From Paraburkholderia fungorum (lineage in GTDB: Bacteria > Pseudomonadota > Gammaproteobacteria > Burkholderiales > Burkholderiaceae), in assembly GCF_003610895.1 (NCBI RefSeq), contig NZ_MCAS01000069.1, forward strand, positions 124,001 to 188,000: a stretch of 64,000 nucleotides of DNA. Reading direction: 5' to 3'. The stretch's first letter is position 1. Every line of letters starts with the position of its first letter. Positions 26,509 to 34,081 of this stretch are shown here, piece after piece. Made by a program: the position numbers and the translations under genes. Below the pieces are notes generated by a model that was given only the letters and a program-made list of their open reading frames with translations, was not told the origin of the DNA and ran no database searches.

Positions 26509-28605
26509 TCAGTGGGTAAGCGTGGACAGCGGCTGGCCCGAACCGAAGATCGACTGCAATTCGGTTTCGGTGACGACACGGGTCCACAGCGCGAGGTCGC
26601 TGAACGCCTGCACGTCCGGCGGCGTCGCGGCGCACTTGCCGACGGTGTACGGCGGCGTGTAGTTACAGGCGTTCATGTAGTAGCGGCCGGTGCCGTCTTC
26701 GTTCAGACCGAACACGCCGAGTCCCGGCAGCTTGGCGATGTTGACGCTCAACGATTGGCCCAGCACTTTCTGCTCGCCAAGCACCGGATCGAAGACGTAA
26801 GCGTTGATCTTCTTCGCGGCGGTATCGATCGTCAGCGCAAGATAGGTCCACTTGTTGGCGCTGACGTTCAGGCTGTTGACGTCGTTGCGCGTGCTGCCGT
26901 CGCCGAGATTGAAGCGGATGTTGCAGCTCGCGCTCGACCCGGGAAACAGGCCGATGGCGATGCCGGGATTGCCGCCCGAGTAATAGTTTTTGTTGGAGAA
27001 CACCGGCGTGCCGTTGCCCGTGAGATTCGCGCACGAGGTGTAGAACCAGAAACCGATGGTGAATTGCGCGTGGGTCGTGACGTCGTTGGTCTGCGTGAGC
27101 TTGTAGCCATCGAAACCATTGCTGTCGACCGTATGCGTGTCGATCTGCAAGCCCTTGCCGCCGAACGGATCGGCGACCAGCGAGCCGCCGTCGGCGTCCG
27201 CGGCCCACGGTCCCATCGTGCTGGCGCTCAGGCGATCGACTGGCGGCAGCGCGCCGAACGGGTAGTAGCTGGAGAGGCCGTTGGTCAGCGTGGTTGCGAG
27301 CGGCGGCGGCGGGGGCGGAGGCGGCGGCGGTTGCACGTACACGACCTGGGTGATCGTCGCGAGCGGCGCGCTGCCGGCCACCACCGTGTAGTTGAACGGA
27401 TAGACGCCGGTCGCCGTCAGGCCGAGCTGGCTGTCGGTATAGGTCGCGGTGCCCGCGGGCAGACTCGCGATCAAGGTGCCGTTGCGCAGCACGCTGATCG
27501 CACCGGTAGCAGGCGCGCTCCACGTGAGGACGAGGCTGGCGTTGTCGCTGCCGGTGGTGCCGAGCAGTTGCGATACGGGCGTGGCGCCGACGAACTGGCC
27601 GCCGTCGAGCGCATAGGTGGTGGGATCGGGCAGCAGGCCCTTGTAGGCGAGCAGCGTCGGCGTGATGTCCGCGATGCTCGCGCGCGTGTAAAGCGCGGCC
27701 ATCGTGGTCGGCGCCGTGGTGTTGCCGAGGCGCGCATTCGGCGCCTGGTTCAGCGCGATGAAGCTGGTCGATTCAGGCGGCAACGGCAAGCCGTCGGTGC
27801 CGCCGGCCGCGTTCAGACCGTGACTGCTGGTCACGACGACGAGCCAGTTCTCGTTGCTGCGTTTCGCGGTTTCGGCAACGAGCGTGCCGAGCGCGGCATC
27901 CAGTTGCCCCAGCGTGCTTGCATAGTTCGCTGACGACAAGCCGTCGTTCAGCGCGGCGTCCTGCGCGGAGTGATACTGCGCGAACACCAGCGAGTAGCCG
28001 TTGTCGATCAGGTTCACGCTGTTCTGCGTGACGCAAGCGTCGACCGATGCGCAGTTCACCAGCGTATCGAGATTGCCAGCATTCTGATCCGGCGTCAGCA
28101 AGGCCGCGAGACCGCTCGAATCGACGGCTGCGCCCACCGTGCCGGCGCCCGCGGTCTTGAGCATCTGGAATACGGTGCTGCTGTGCGAGGCCTGGTTGGG
28201 CGCGTCGGAATTGATCTGGTGACGGTCGGCCCAGGTGCCGGTCAGAACAGTCGCCCAGCCCGGGGTATCGAGATTCGGTTGCTGCGACAGCGTGCCGTTC
28301 ACGCCGCCGCTATATGCGGGCGCCACGGTCAGCTTCGCCAGATTGGGCAGTTTGCCGCCGGCGATACCCGCGCTCAGCGCGCTATACGTCACGCCGTCGA
28401 GTTCAACGAGCAGCATCTTTTTCGCTGCCGGCGCGCCAGGCGTAGCCGGCGTACCCGCGCTGGCTTGCGTGTTGCCCGCGCCGTTGCCGGAACTGCTGGC
28501 GCCGGTTTGCGATGTGCCGCCGCAGCCACTCAGCGCAGCCGTTGCGCCCAGCGCGCCGAGCAGCGCCAGGCCGCATGCGAATTGCACGACGGTGTGCCGT
28601 CTCAT
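26509..28605 (-). CDS. Lipoprotein with alkaline-phosphatase-fold and LamG domains
   Basis: A 698-residue lipoprotein starting at the ATG at 28605 after GAGAGGGG. The lipobox LSGC places Cys28 as the anchor. Residues 62-345 look like the nucleotide pyrophosphatase/phosphodiesterase branch of the alkaline phosphatase superfamily: MLLVELDGVTYSA, LPNLAKL, DTPGWATVLTGTWADRHQI and VVVTSSHGLN. A beta-rich Fn3/Ig-like segment (350-425), a run of ten prolines (426-435) and a LamG/concanavalin-like domain (445-698) follow. It heads an operon with a small lipoprotein and phospholipase C. One metal-site motif is atypical (SHG instead of DHG), so activity is uncertain. Confidence 0.8.
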   Translation of the reverse strand: MRRHTVVQFACGLALLGALGATAALSGCGGTSQTGASSSGNGAGNTQASAGTPATPGAPAAKKMLLVELDGVTYSALSAGIAGGKLPNLAKLTVAPAYSGGVNGTLSQQPNLDTPGWATVLTGTWADRHQINSDAPNQASHSSTVFQMLKTAGAGTVGAAVDSSGLAALLTPDQNAGNLDTLVNCASVDACVTQNSVNLIDNGYSLVFAQYHSAQDAALNDGLSSANYASTLGQLDAALGTLVAETAKRSNENWLVVVTSSHGLNAAGGTDGLPLPPESTSFIALNQAPNARLGNTTAPTTMAALYTRASIADITPTLLAYKGLLPDPTTYALDGGQFVGATPVSQLLGTTGSDNASLVLTWSAPATGAISVLRNGTLIASLPAGTATYTDSQLGLTATGVYPFNYTVVAGSAPLATITQVVYVQPPPPPPPPPPLATTLTNGLSSYYPFGALPPVDRLSASTMGPWAADADGGSLVADPFGGKGLQIDTHTVDSNGFDGYKLTQTNDVTTHAQFTIGFWFYTSCANLTGNGTPVFSNKNYYSGGNPGIAIGLFPGSSASCNIRFNLGDGSTRNDVNSLNVSANKWTYLALTIDTAAKKINAYVFDPVLGEQKVLGQSLSVNIAKLPGLGVFGLNEDGTGRYYMNACNYTPPYTVGKCAATPPDVQAFSDLALWTRVVTETELQSIFGSGQPLSTLTH

Positions 28606-28727
28606 GTATGTCCCCTCTCGATGCCGATATGCGCCGGACCATCCGGCGAGTCGTTGCAACGATAGGGAACGCGGGCGACGCGGCTATGTCGTTTTGCGCA
28701 AGCTGGCCGATACCGGCATCAGCATTT

Positions 28728-28769
28728 TTTAGAGGCCGTTATTTGGAGGCCGTCGTTTAGAGACCGTTA
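28728..28769. repeat. Three tandem 14-bp imperfect repeats
   Basis: TTTAGAGGCCGTTA, TTTGGAGGCCGTCG and TTTAGAGACCGTTA follow each other without spacing. The last overlaps the lysR stop codon (28767-28769). They lie between the upstream region of the AP/LamG gene and the LysR gene. Confidence 0.8.
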
Positions 28770-29630
28770 TGCGGGCATGCCGACGTTCGCCATGAAGGCG
28801 GTGATGAGACGCGAACCGGCCCGCGCTTCGAGGTAATACAGATATTCCTGCAGGACCGGTGCGTCGGCATCCAACGGCAGTTGTCGCAGATCGGGGTGCG
28901 CCGGCGCTTCGCCAAGCGGCATCAGCGTGCAGCCCATGTTGTGGCGAATCGCTTCGTAGATCGCCTCGCGACTGCCGATTTCGATCAGCTTGGCCGGCAC
29001 CACACCAAGACGTTTGAGCGCGGTTTCGGTGGCCTCGCGGGTCCGCGAACCGGGTTCGCGCAGCAGCAGCGTATGCGCGGCGACGTCGGCGAGTTTGACC
29101 ACTTTCTGCGCGGCCAGCGGATGCCGGCAATGTGCGACGACGACGAGCGGGTCGTCGGCAATCGTACGGCGTGCGAAACGTGGATCGTCGACCCGTTGCG
29201 ACGACACCGCCAAATCGACGCGAAAATCGAGCAACGCATCGAGAATCTGCTGCGAGTTGCCGATCTCGACACAGATCTTGACCGCCGGATACTGCCGATG
29301 AAACGCCGCGATGGCCGGCAGAATGTAGTACGGCCCGGTCGCGCCGACCCGCAAGTTGCCGGCGGCCAGTTCGCGCTCGTTGCGCAGCGTGAAATCGATA
29401 TCGCTCTCGGTTTGCTGCATGCGATCGATCAGCGGCATCAACGCAGCACCGGCGTCGGTCAGGTCGAAACGGCTGCCGCGCCGGTGAAATAGCTCGACGC
29501 CGTATTGCTTTTCCAGTTGCTGGATGCGTGCCGTGATGGTCGGTTGACTGACTTCGAGCCGCTTTGCGGCGGCGGTGACACTGCCCTGCCGGACGGTTTC
29601 ATAAAAGGCAACCAGTAGCGGAGCAAGCAT
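28767..29630 (-). CDS. LysR-family transcriptional regulator
   Basis: A 287-residue regulator. The N-terminal winged helix (LLVAFYETVRQGSVTAAAKR, LEVSQPTITARIQQLEKQ) is followed by a substrate-binding domain beginning LAAGNLRVGATGPYYILPAI. It resembles the CysB/CbbR-type fold of LTTRs; the effector is unknown. It lies upstream of, and in the same direction as, the AP/LamG-phospholipase operon, which is a possible target. No divergent partner exists, since marR lies upstream on the same strand. Confidence 0.88.
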   Translation of the reverse strand: MLAPLLVAFYETVRQGSVTAAAKRLEVSQPTITARIQQLEKQYGVELFHRRGSRFDLTDAGAALMPLIDRMQQTESDIDFTLRNERELAAGNLRVGATGPYYILPAIAAFHRQYPAVKICVEIGNSQQILDALLDFRVDLAVSSQRVDDPRFARRTIADDPLVVVAHCRHPLAAQKVVKLADVAAHTLLLREPGSRTREATETALKRLGVVPAKLIEIGSREAIYEAIRHNMGCTLMPLGEAPAHPDLRQLPLDADAPVLQEYLYYLEARAGSRLITAFMANVGMPA

Positions 29631-29752
29631 GGAAGGCCAAAGGCAAAGCTTCCAACGTATTACCGCGATGTGACAATGGCGTTACGAACAGCTTTTGATT
29701 TTGTAATGAATTGCAAGCGCCACCGCGCCGGCGCGGCAGCCTACGCGTGAGG

Positions 29753-30196
29753 TCAGCGGTCCACGAGGCTGCTGAGGTTGCCGCGCACTCGCTGCAGCAG
29801 CGCGATGAGCTGCTTCGCTTCTTCGTCGCTAAAACCGTTCAGTGCTTCGAGCGCGACTTTGTCGCCCACCTTGCGGGCCTTGCCGAGCGTGCGCTCGGCC
29901 TTCGGTGTCATCCGCACCTGACGCTCGCGGCGATCCTGGGGATTGGCGGTGCGCTCGATCCAGCCGCCCTCTTCCATACGGTCCAGCAGGCGTCCCGCCG
30001 AAATCGGCGCGACTTCGAGCAGGTCGGCGAGCCGCGCCTGGTTGACGTCGCCATAGTGGGCGAGGTTGGCCAGCACGCGGCACTGCGCGCGTGTCAGATC
30101 GACCGATGACTTCGCGAGGTCGTCGAAACGCTTGCCTGTCAGGCGTCCGACGTCGGAAATCAGAAAGCCGAAGCGTTCTTCGAGTTGGATGGTCAT
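29753..30196 (-). CDS. MarR-family transcriptional repressor
   Basis: A 147-residue winged-helix regulator beginning MTIQLEERFGFLISDVGRLT. The recognition region QARLADLLEVAPISAGRLLD and the wing DRRERQVRMTPKAERTLGKA are typical of MarR. The ATG at 30196 is chosen; upstream residues do not match the family. It is divergent from a 14-TM DHA2 pump, the classic MarR-pump arrangement, and a 26-bp near-palindrome lies between them. Confidence 0.92.
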   Translation of the reverse strand: MTIQLEERFGFLISDVGRLTGKRFDDLAKSSVDLTRAQCRVLANLAHYGDVNQARLADLLEVAPISAGRLLDRMEEGGWIERTANPQDRRERQVRMTPKAERTLGKARKVGDKVALEALNGFSDEEAKQLIALLQRVRGNLSSLVDR

Positions 30197-30322
30197 GGGC
30201 GGATTATACGAAGGCTTTCGTTTGTCATCATCGAAATGCGTGCCGAATGCGTACGCAAGGGGAACGCAACGGGCGCAATTCAGGCTCCGCATAATTCCTG
30301 GTGGGCGCCCGGGTTCGCGGCC

Positions 30323-30348
30323 GATATACTAAGCATGCTTACTATATC
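30323..30348. promoter_or_regulatory. Probable MarR operator
   Basis: A 26-bp near-perfect palindrome: GATATA, a core TAAGCATGCTTA and TATATC, with only one symmetric pair mismatched. It lies 17 bp before the pump start and 126 bp before the marR start. Size and AT-rich arms fit a MarR dimer site. Confidence 0.8.
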
Positions 30349-30365
30349 GAAGACCTCCCTCCCCC

Positions 30366-31904
30366 ATGCCCTCCGATTCCACGCCGACGAGCGCCGCCGC
30401 ACCGCTCAACCGGCCGATGATCACGGTCTCGATCATGCTCGCGACGCTGATCCAGACGCTCGACAGCACGATCGCCAACGTCGCGCTGCCGCACATGCAG
30501 GGCACGCTGTCCGCGTCGCAGGATGAGATCACATGGGTGCTGACTTCGTATATCGTCGCGGCGGCGATCGCCACGCCGTTGACGGGCTGGCTGTCCGACC
30601 GGCTGAGCGTCAAGCGGTTGCTGCTGTTCGCAATCGGCGGCTTCACGGTGGCCTCGGCGCTGTGCGGGTTATCGGAATCGCTGACGCAGATCGTCGCGGC
30701 GCGCTTGCTGCAGGGGATTTTCGGGGCCTCGCTGGTGCCGCTGTCGCAGTCGATTCTGCTCGACATCAATCCACGCGAAAAGCAGGGCCAGGCGATGGCG
30801 GTGTGGGGCATGGGCGTGATGGTCGGACCGATTCTCGGGCCCACGCTCGGCGGCTGGCTCACCGATAGCTACAACTGGCGCTGGGTGTTTTTCATCAACG
30901 TGCCGATTGGCGCGTTCGCGCTGTTCGGCGTGGCCACTTTCCTGCCCGCGCGTGAACCGAAGCACGACGCGAAGTTCGACGCGTTCGGCTTTGCCACCCT
31001 GGGTCTGGCCATCGGCGGGCTGCAGGCAATGCTCGACCGCGGCGAGCAGCTCGACTGGTTCGGCTCGCACGAGATCGTCATCGAGGCGCTGGTCGCGGCG
31101 ATCAGCTTCGCCTTCTTCCTCGTGCATACGGCGACGGTGGGCAAGAAATCCTTCTTCAAGTACGAGCTATTGAAGGACCCGAACTTCGCGACCGGCACGT
31201 TCTTTATCTTCGTGATCGGCGCGGTGATGTACGCGACGCGCGCGTTGCTGCCGCCGATGCTGCAGAACCTCATGAACTACCCGGTCGCGACCACGGGTCT
31301 CGTCACAGCGCCGAGCGGCGCGGGCACCATGGTCGCCATGCTGTTCGCCGGGCGGCTGCTGAAACGGATCGATGCGCGGCTGTTGCTGCTCGCGGGCTTC
31401 CTGATCTCCGCGTTCGCGCTCTGGCAGATGATGCATTACACGATCGTGCTATCGGCCTCGGACATCGTCTGGCCTGGCGTGATCCAGGGTTTTGGCCTCG
31501 GTCTCGTGTTCGTGCCGCTGAGCGCGCTGACCTTCTCGACGCTGACACCCGAACTGCGCGCGGACGGCACCGCGACGTACAGCCTGATGCGCAATATCGG
31601 CAGCAGTATCGGTATTTCGATTGTGCAGACGCTGATGACGCGCAACACACAGGTCTCGCACGCGGACCTCGCCGCGAATATCACGCCGTTCAATCCGGCG
31701 ATCCAGCCGATGCTCAACAGCGGTTCGAACTACGACCTGGCGGTGTTGAATGCGTCGATTACGCAGCAAGCGTCGATGATCGCCTATCTGAACGACTTCA
31801 AACTGATGTTCATGGCCACGCTGCTGGTCATTCCGCTACTGCTGTTGATCCGGCCGGCGCGCCAGGCGCCGGATGCTTCAGTTGCGCATGCGGCGATGGA
31901 TTGA
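30366..31904 (+). CDS. DHA2-family (EmrB/QacA) multidrug efflux MFS transporter
   Basis: A 512-residue inner-membrane drug:H+ antiporter with about 14 transmembrane segments. Motif D1 appears as LATLIQTLDSTIANVALPHM, motif A as GWLSDRLSVKRLLLFAIGG, and motif C as GVMVGPILGPTLGGWLT. EmrB-type pumps usually need an EmrA adaptor and an outer-membrane channel; neither is adjacent. Regulation by the divergent MarR protein is likely. Substrates are not predictable. Confidence 0.9.
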   Translation: MPSDSTPTSAAAPLNRPMITVSIMLATLIQTLDSTIANVALPHMQGTLSASQDEITWVLTSYIVAAAIATPLTGWLSDRLSVKRLLLFAIGGFTVASALCGLSESLTQIVAARLLQGIFGASLVPLSQSILLDINPREKQGQAMAVWGMGVMVGPILGPTLGGWLTDSYNWRWVFFINVPIGAFALFGVATFLPAREPKHDAKFDAFGFATLGLAIGGLQAMLDRGEQLDWFGSHEIVIEALVAAISFAFFLVHTATVGKKSFFKYELLKDPNFATGTFFIFVIGAVMYATRALLPPMLQNLMNYPVATTGLVTAPSGAGTMVAMLFAGRLLKRIDARLLLLAGFLISAFALWQMMHYTIVLSASDIVWPGVIQGFGLGLVFVPLSALTFSTLTPELRADGTATYSLMRNIGSSIGISIVQTLMTRNTQVSHADLAANITPFNPAIQPMLNSGSNYDLAVLNASITQQASMIAYLNDFKLMFMATLLVIPLLLLIRPARQAPDASVAHAAMD

Positions 31905-31948
31905 GCGCGGGCCTCGCAGCAGGCCTAAGCAATGCCGAAGCAGCGCAC

Positions 31949-32746
31949 TCACCCTTCGATTCTTCCGCGCGTCACGCCCAGCAATCCCGCCATCGCCGCT
32001 CGCGCGGCCGTCGCATCACGGTCGCGAATCGCTTCGAACACCGCCGTGTGTTCGGCCAGCGACGCGTTGAACACGTCCGCGCGTTTTGCATTCAGACGTA
32101 GCTGCGCTTCGAGCGTGCGCTCGATCAGCGTGCCGAGCGGAATCAGTAATTCGTTGCTGCATGCGCTCAACACGCTCAGATGAAACTGCAGATCGGCACG
32201 GACCCATTCGTCGACGTTACGCGCCGCGACCATCGACGCATGCGCGGCGGTCAGCGCGCCAAAGGTGTCACCCGTATGCGAAGCCGCCGCGAGACTCGCC
32301 GCGTACGGCTCGATCATCTCGCGCATTTCCTGCAGCTTGAGCGCGAAGGCCATCGGCTCGGCGACGCGCGAATACCAGTCGAGCACATCGGCATCGAGCA
32401 GATTCCACGCGTGTTTCGGCCGCACCCGCGTGCCCACCCGCGGACGCGACTCGATCAGCCCTTTCGACGTCAGCGTGCGCAGCGCCTCGCGCAACACCGT
32501 CCGGCTCACGCCGAAGGTGTCCATTAACTCGGCCTCGCGCGGCAGGATCGAGTCGGGCGCATAGTCGCCACGCAATATCGCGGTCGCCAGCAGATGGGCG
32601 ACACGCCCATGCAGATCGTGCTGAATAGCTTTCTCCCCGCAGCCTTTCGGCGCTATTGATATCGGGCCTGAGCCCAGAACGACCGCGATTATCCGGCATC
32701 CCGGCCAGCCAGCCTCTCCTTCGGTATATTGCCAATATTTGGCCAA
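31949..32746 (-). CDS. FadR/GntR-family regulator of the galactonate genes (DgoR-like), start uncertain
   Basis: Winged-helix DNA-binding domain (LPREAELMDTFGVSRTVLRE, ALRTLTSKGLIESRPRVGTR) and an all-helical FCD effector domain. The segment PKGCGEKAIQHDLHGRVAHL opens the conserved part. No in-frame ATG or GTG precedes that conserved part: the only canonical start is the TTG at 32746, two bases from an 18-bp palindrome and without a Shine-Dalgarno. It is divergent from dgoD and probably represses it, with D-galactonate or a related acid as effector (inference). Confidence 0.85.
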   Translation of the reverse strand: MAKYWQYTEGEAGWPGCRIIAVVLGSGPISIAPKGCGEKAIQHDLHGRVAHLLATAILRGDYAPDSILPREAELMDTFGVSRTVLREALRTLTSKGLIESRPRVGTRVRPKHAWNLLDADVLDWYSRVAEPMAFALKLQEMREMIEPYAASLAAASHTGDTFGALTAAHASMVAARNVDEWVRADLQFHLSVLSACSNELLIPLGTLIERTLEAQLRLNAKRADVFNASLAEHTAVFEAIRDRDATAARAAMAGLLGVTRGRIEG

Positions 32747-32747
32747 T

Positions 32748-32765
32748 AGTACTATTAATAGTACT
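32748..32765. promoter_or_regulatory. Perfect 18-bp palindrome, probable operator of the dgo regulator
   Basis: AGTACTATTAATAGTACT is perfectly palindromic. It lies between the divergent FadR-type regulator and dgoD, 81 bp before the dgoD start. GntR/FadR proteins bind such AT-rich palindromes. Confidence 0.85.
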
Positions 32766-32846
32766 TAAACATGCTTTTGTTGTAGCATGTGAATCCTCGA
32801 AATTGTCCGCATACGCAGACGCCCAGGCCGCAAGGAGACGCACACC

Positions 32847-33995
32847 ATGAAAATCACCAAGCTCGAAACCTTCATCGTTCCGCCGCGCTGGTGCTTCCTG
32901 AAGATCGAGACGGACGAAGGCATCGTCGGCTGGGGCGAACCCGTGGTCGAAGGCCGCGCGCATACGGTGGCGGCTGCCGTCGAGGAGCTGTCCGACTATC
33001 TGATCGGCAAAGACCCGCTCCTGATCGAAGACCACTGGCAGGTGATGTATCGCGCGGGCTTCTACCGCGGCGGTCCGATCACGATGAGCGCGATCGCCGG
33101 CGTCGACCAGGCGCTGTGGGACATCAAGGGCAAGCATCATGGCGTGCCGATTCACGCGCTGCTGGGCGGCCAGGTGCGCGACAAGATCAAGGTCTATTCG
33201 TGGATCGGCGGCGACCGTCCGAGCGACGTCGCGAACAACGCGCGCGCCGTGGTCGAACGCGGCTTCAAGGCGGTGAAGATGAACGGCTCGGAAGAGTTGC
33301 AGATCATCGACACCTTCGACAAGGTGCAAGGCGTCATCAACAACGTCGCCGCCGTGCGCGAAGCGGTTGGGCCGAACATCGGCATCGGCGTGGACTTCCA
33401 CGGCCGCGTGCATAAGCCCATGGCGAAGGTGCTGGCCAAGGAACTCGACCCGTACAAGCTGCTCTTCATCGAAGAGCCGGTACTGTCGGAAAACGCGGAA
33501 GCCTTGCGCGACATCGTCAATCAGACCAACACGCCGATCGCTTTGGGCGAGCGCCTGTATTCGCGCTGGGACTTCAAGCACATCCTGTCGGGCGGCTACG
33601 TCGACATCATTCAGCCGGACGCGTCGCACGCGGGCGGGATTACCGAGTGCCGCAAGATCGCGTCGATGGCCGAGGCGTACGACGTCGCGCTCGCGCTGCA
33701 CTGCCCGCTCGGTCCGATCGCTTTGGCTACCTGTCTGCAGATCGACGCGGTGAGCTACAACGCGTTCATCCAGGAACAGAGCCTGGGCATTCACTACAAC
33801 CAGGGCAACGACCTGCTCGACTACATCAAGAACCCCGAAGTCTTCAAATACGAAGACGGCTTCGTGTCGATTCCGCAAGGCCCGGGCCTCGGTATCGAAG
33901 TGAACGAAGAGAAAGTGCGCGAGATGGCGAAGGTTGGCCACCGCTGGCGCAATCCGGTATGGCGCCACGAGGATGGCAGCGTCGCGGAATGGTGA
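32847..33995 (+). CDS. dgoD: D-galactonate dehydratase
   Basis: Enolase-superfamily enzyme converting D-galactonate to 2-keto-3-deoxy-D-galactonate in the cytosol. The 382-residue product begins MKITKLETFIVPPRWCFLKI and shows the DgoD features FYRGGPITMSAIAGVDQALW, GVDFHGRVHKPMA (Mg2+ ligand Asp and a catalytic His), LFIEEPVLSENAEAL and ALHCPLGPIALA. AAGGAG precedes the ATG. A transporter follows; the kinase and aldolase of the pathway are not in the window. Confidence 0.95.
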   Translation: MKITKLETFIVPPRWCFLKIETDEGIVGWGEPVVEGRAHTVAAAVEELSDYLIGKDPLLIEDHWQVMYRAGFYRGGPITMSAIAGVDQALWDIKGKHHGVPIHALLGGQVRDKIKVYSWIGGDRPSDVANNARAVVERGFKAVKMNGSEELQIIDTFDKVQGVINNVAAVREAVGPNIGIGVDFHGRVHKPMAKVLAKELDPYKLLFIEEPVLSENAEALRDIVNQTNTPIALGERLYSRWDFKHILSGGYVDIIQPDASHAGGITECRKIASMAEAYDVALALHCPLGPIALATCLQIDAVSYNAFIQEQSLGIHYNQGNDLLDYIKNPEVFKYEDGFVSIPQGPGLGIEVNEEKVREMAKVGHRWRNPVWRHEDGSVAEW

Positions 33996-34006
33996 TGGCG
34001 TAGTTG

Positions 34007-34034
34007 AACGCCGCCTGCGGGCGGCGTTTTCTTT
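34007..34034 (+). terminator. Intrinsic terminator between dgoD and dgoT
   Basis: AACGCCGCC and GGCGGCGTT form a 9-bp stem with a TGCG tetraloop, followed by TTCTTT. It lies 11 bp after the dgoD stop and 47 bp before the transporter start, so it could lower transporter expression relative to the dehydratase. Confidence 0.8.
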
Positions 34035-34081
34035 GGCTCGCCCGCCGCACCTGCAGAAAAACCAGCAAGAGGACCCCCTCA

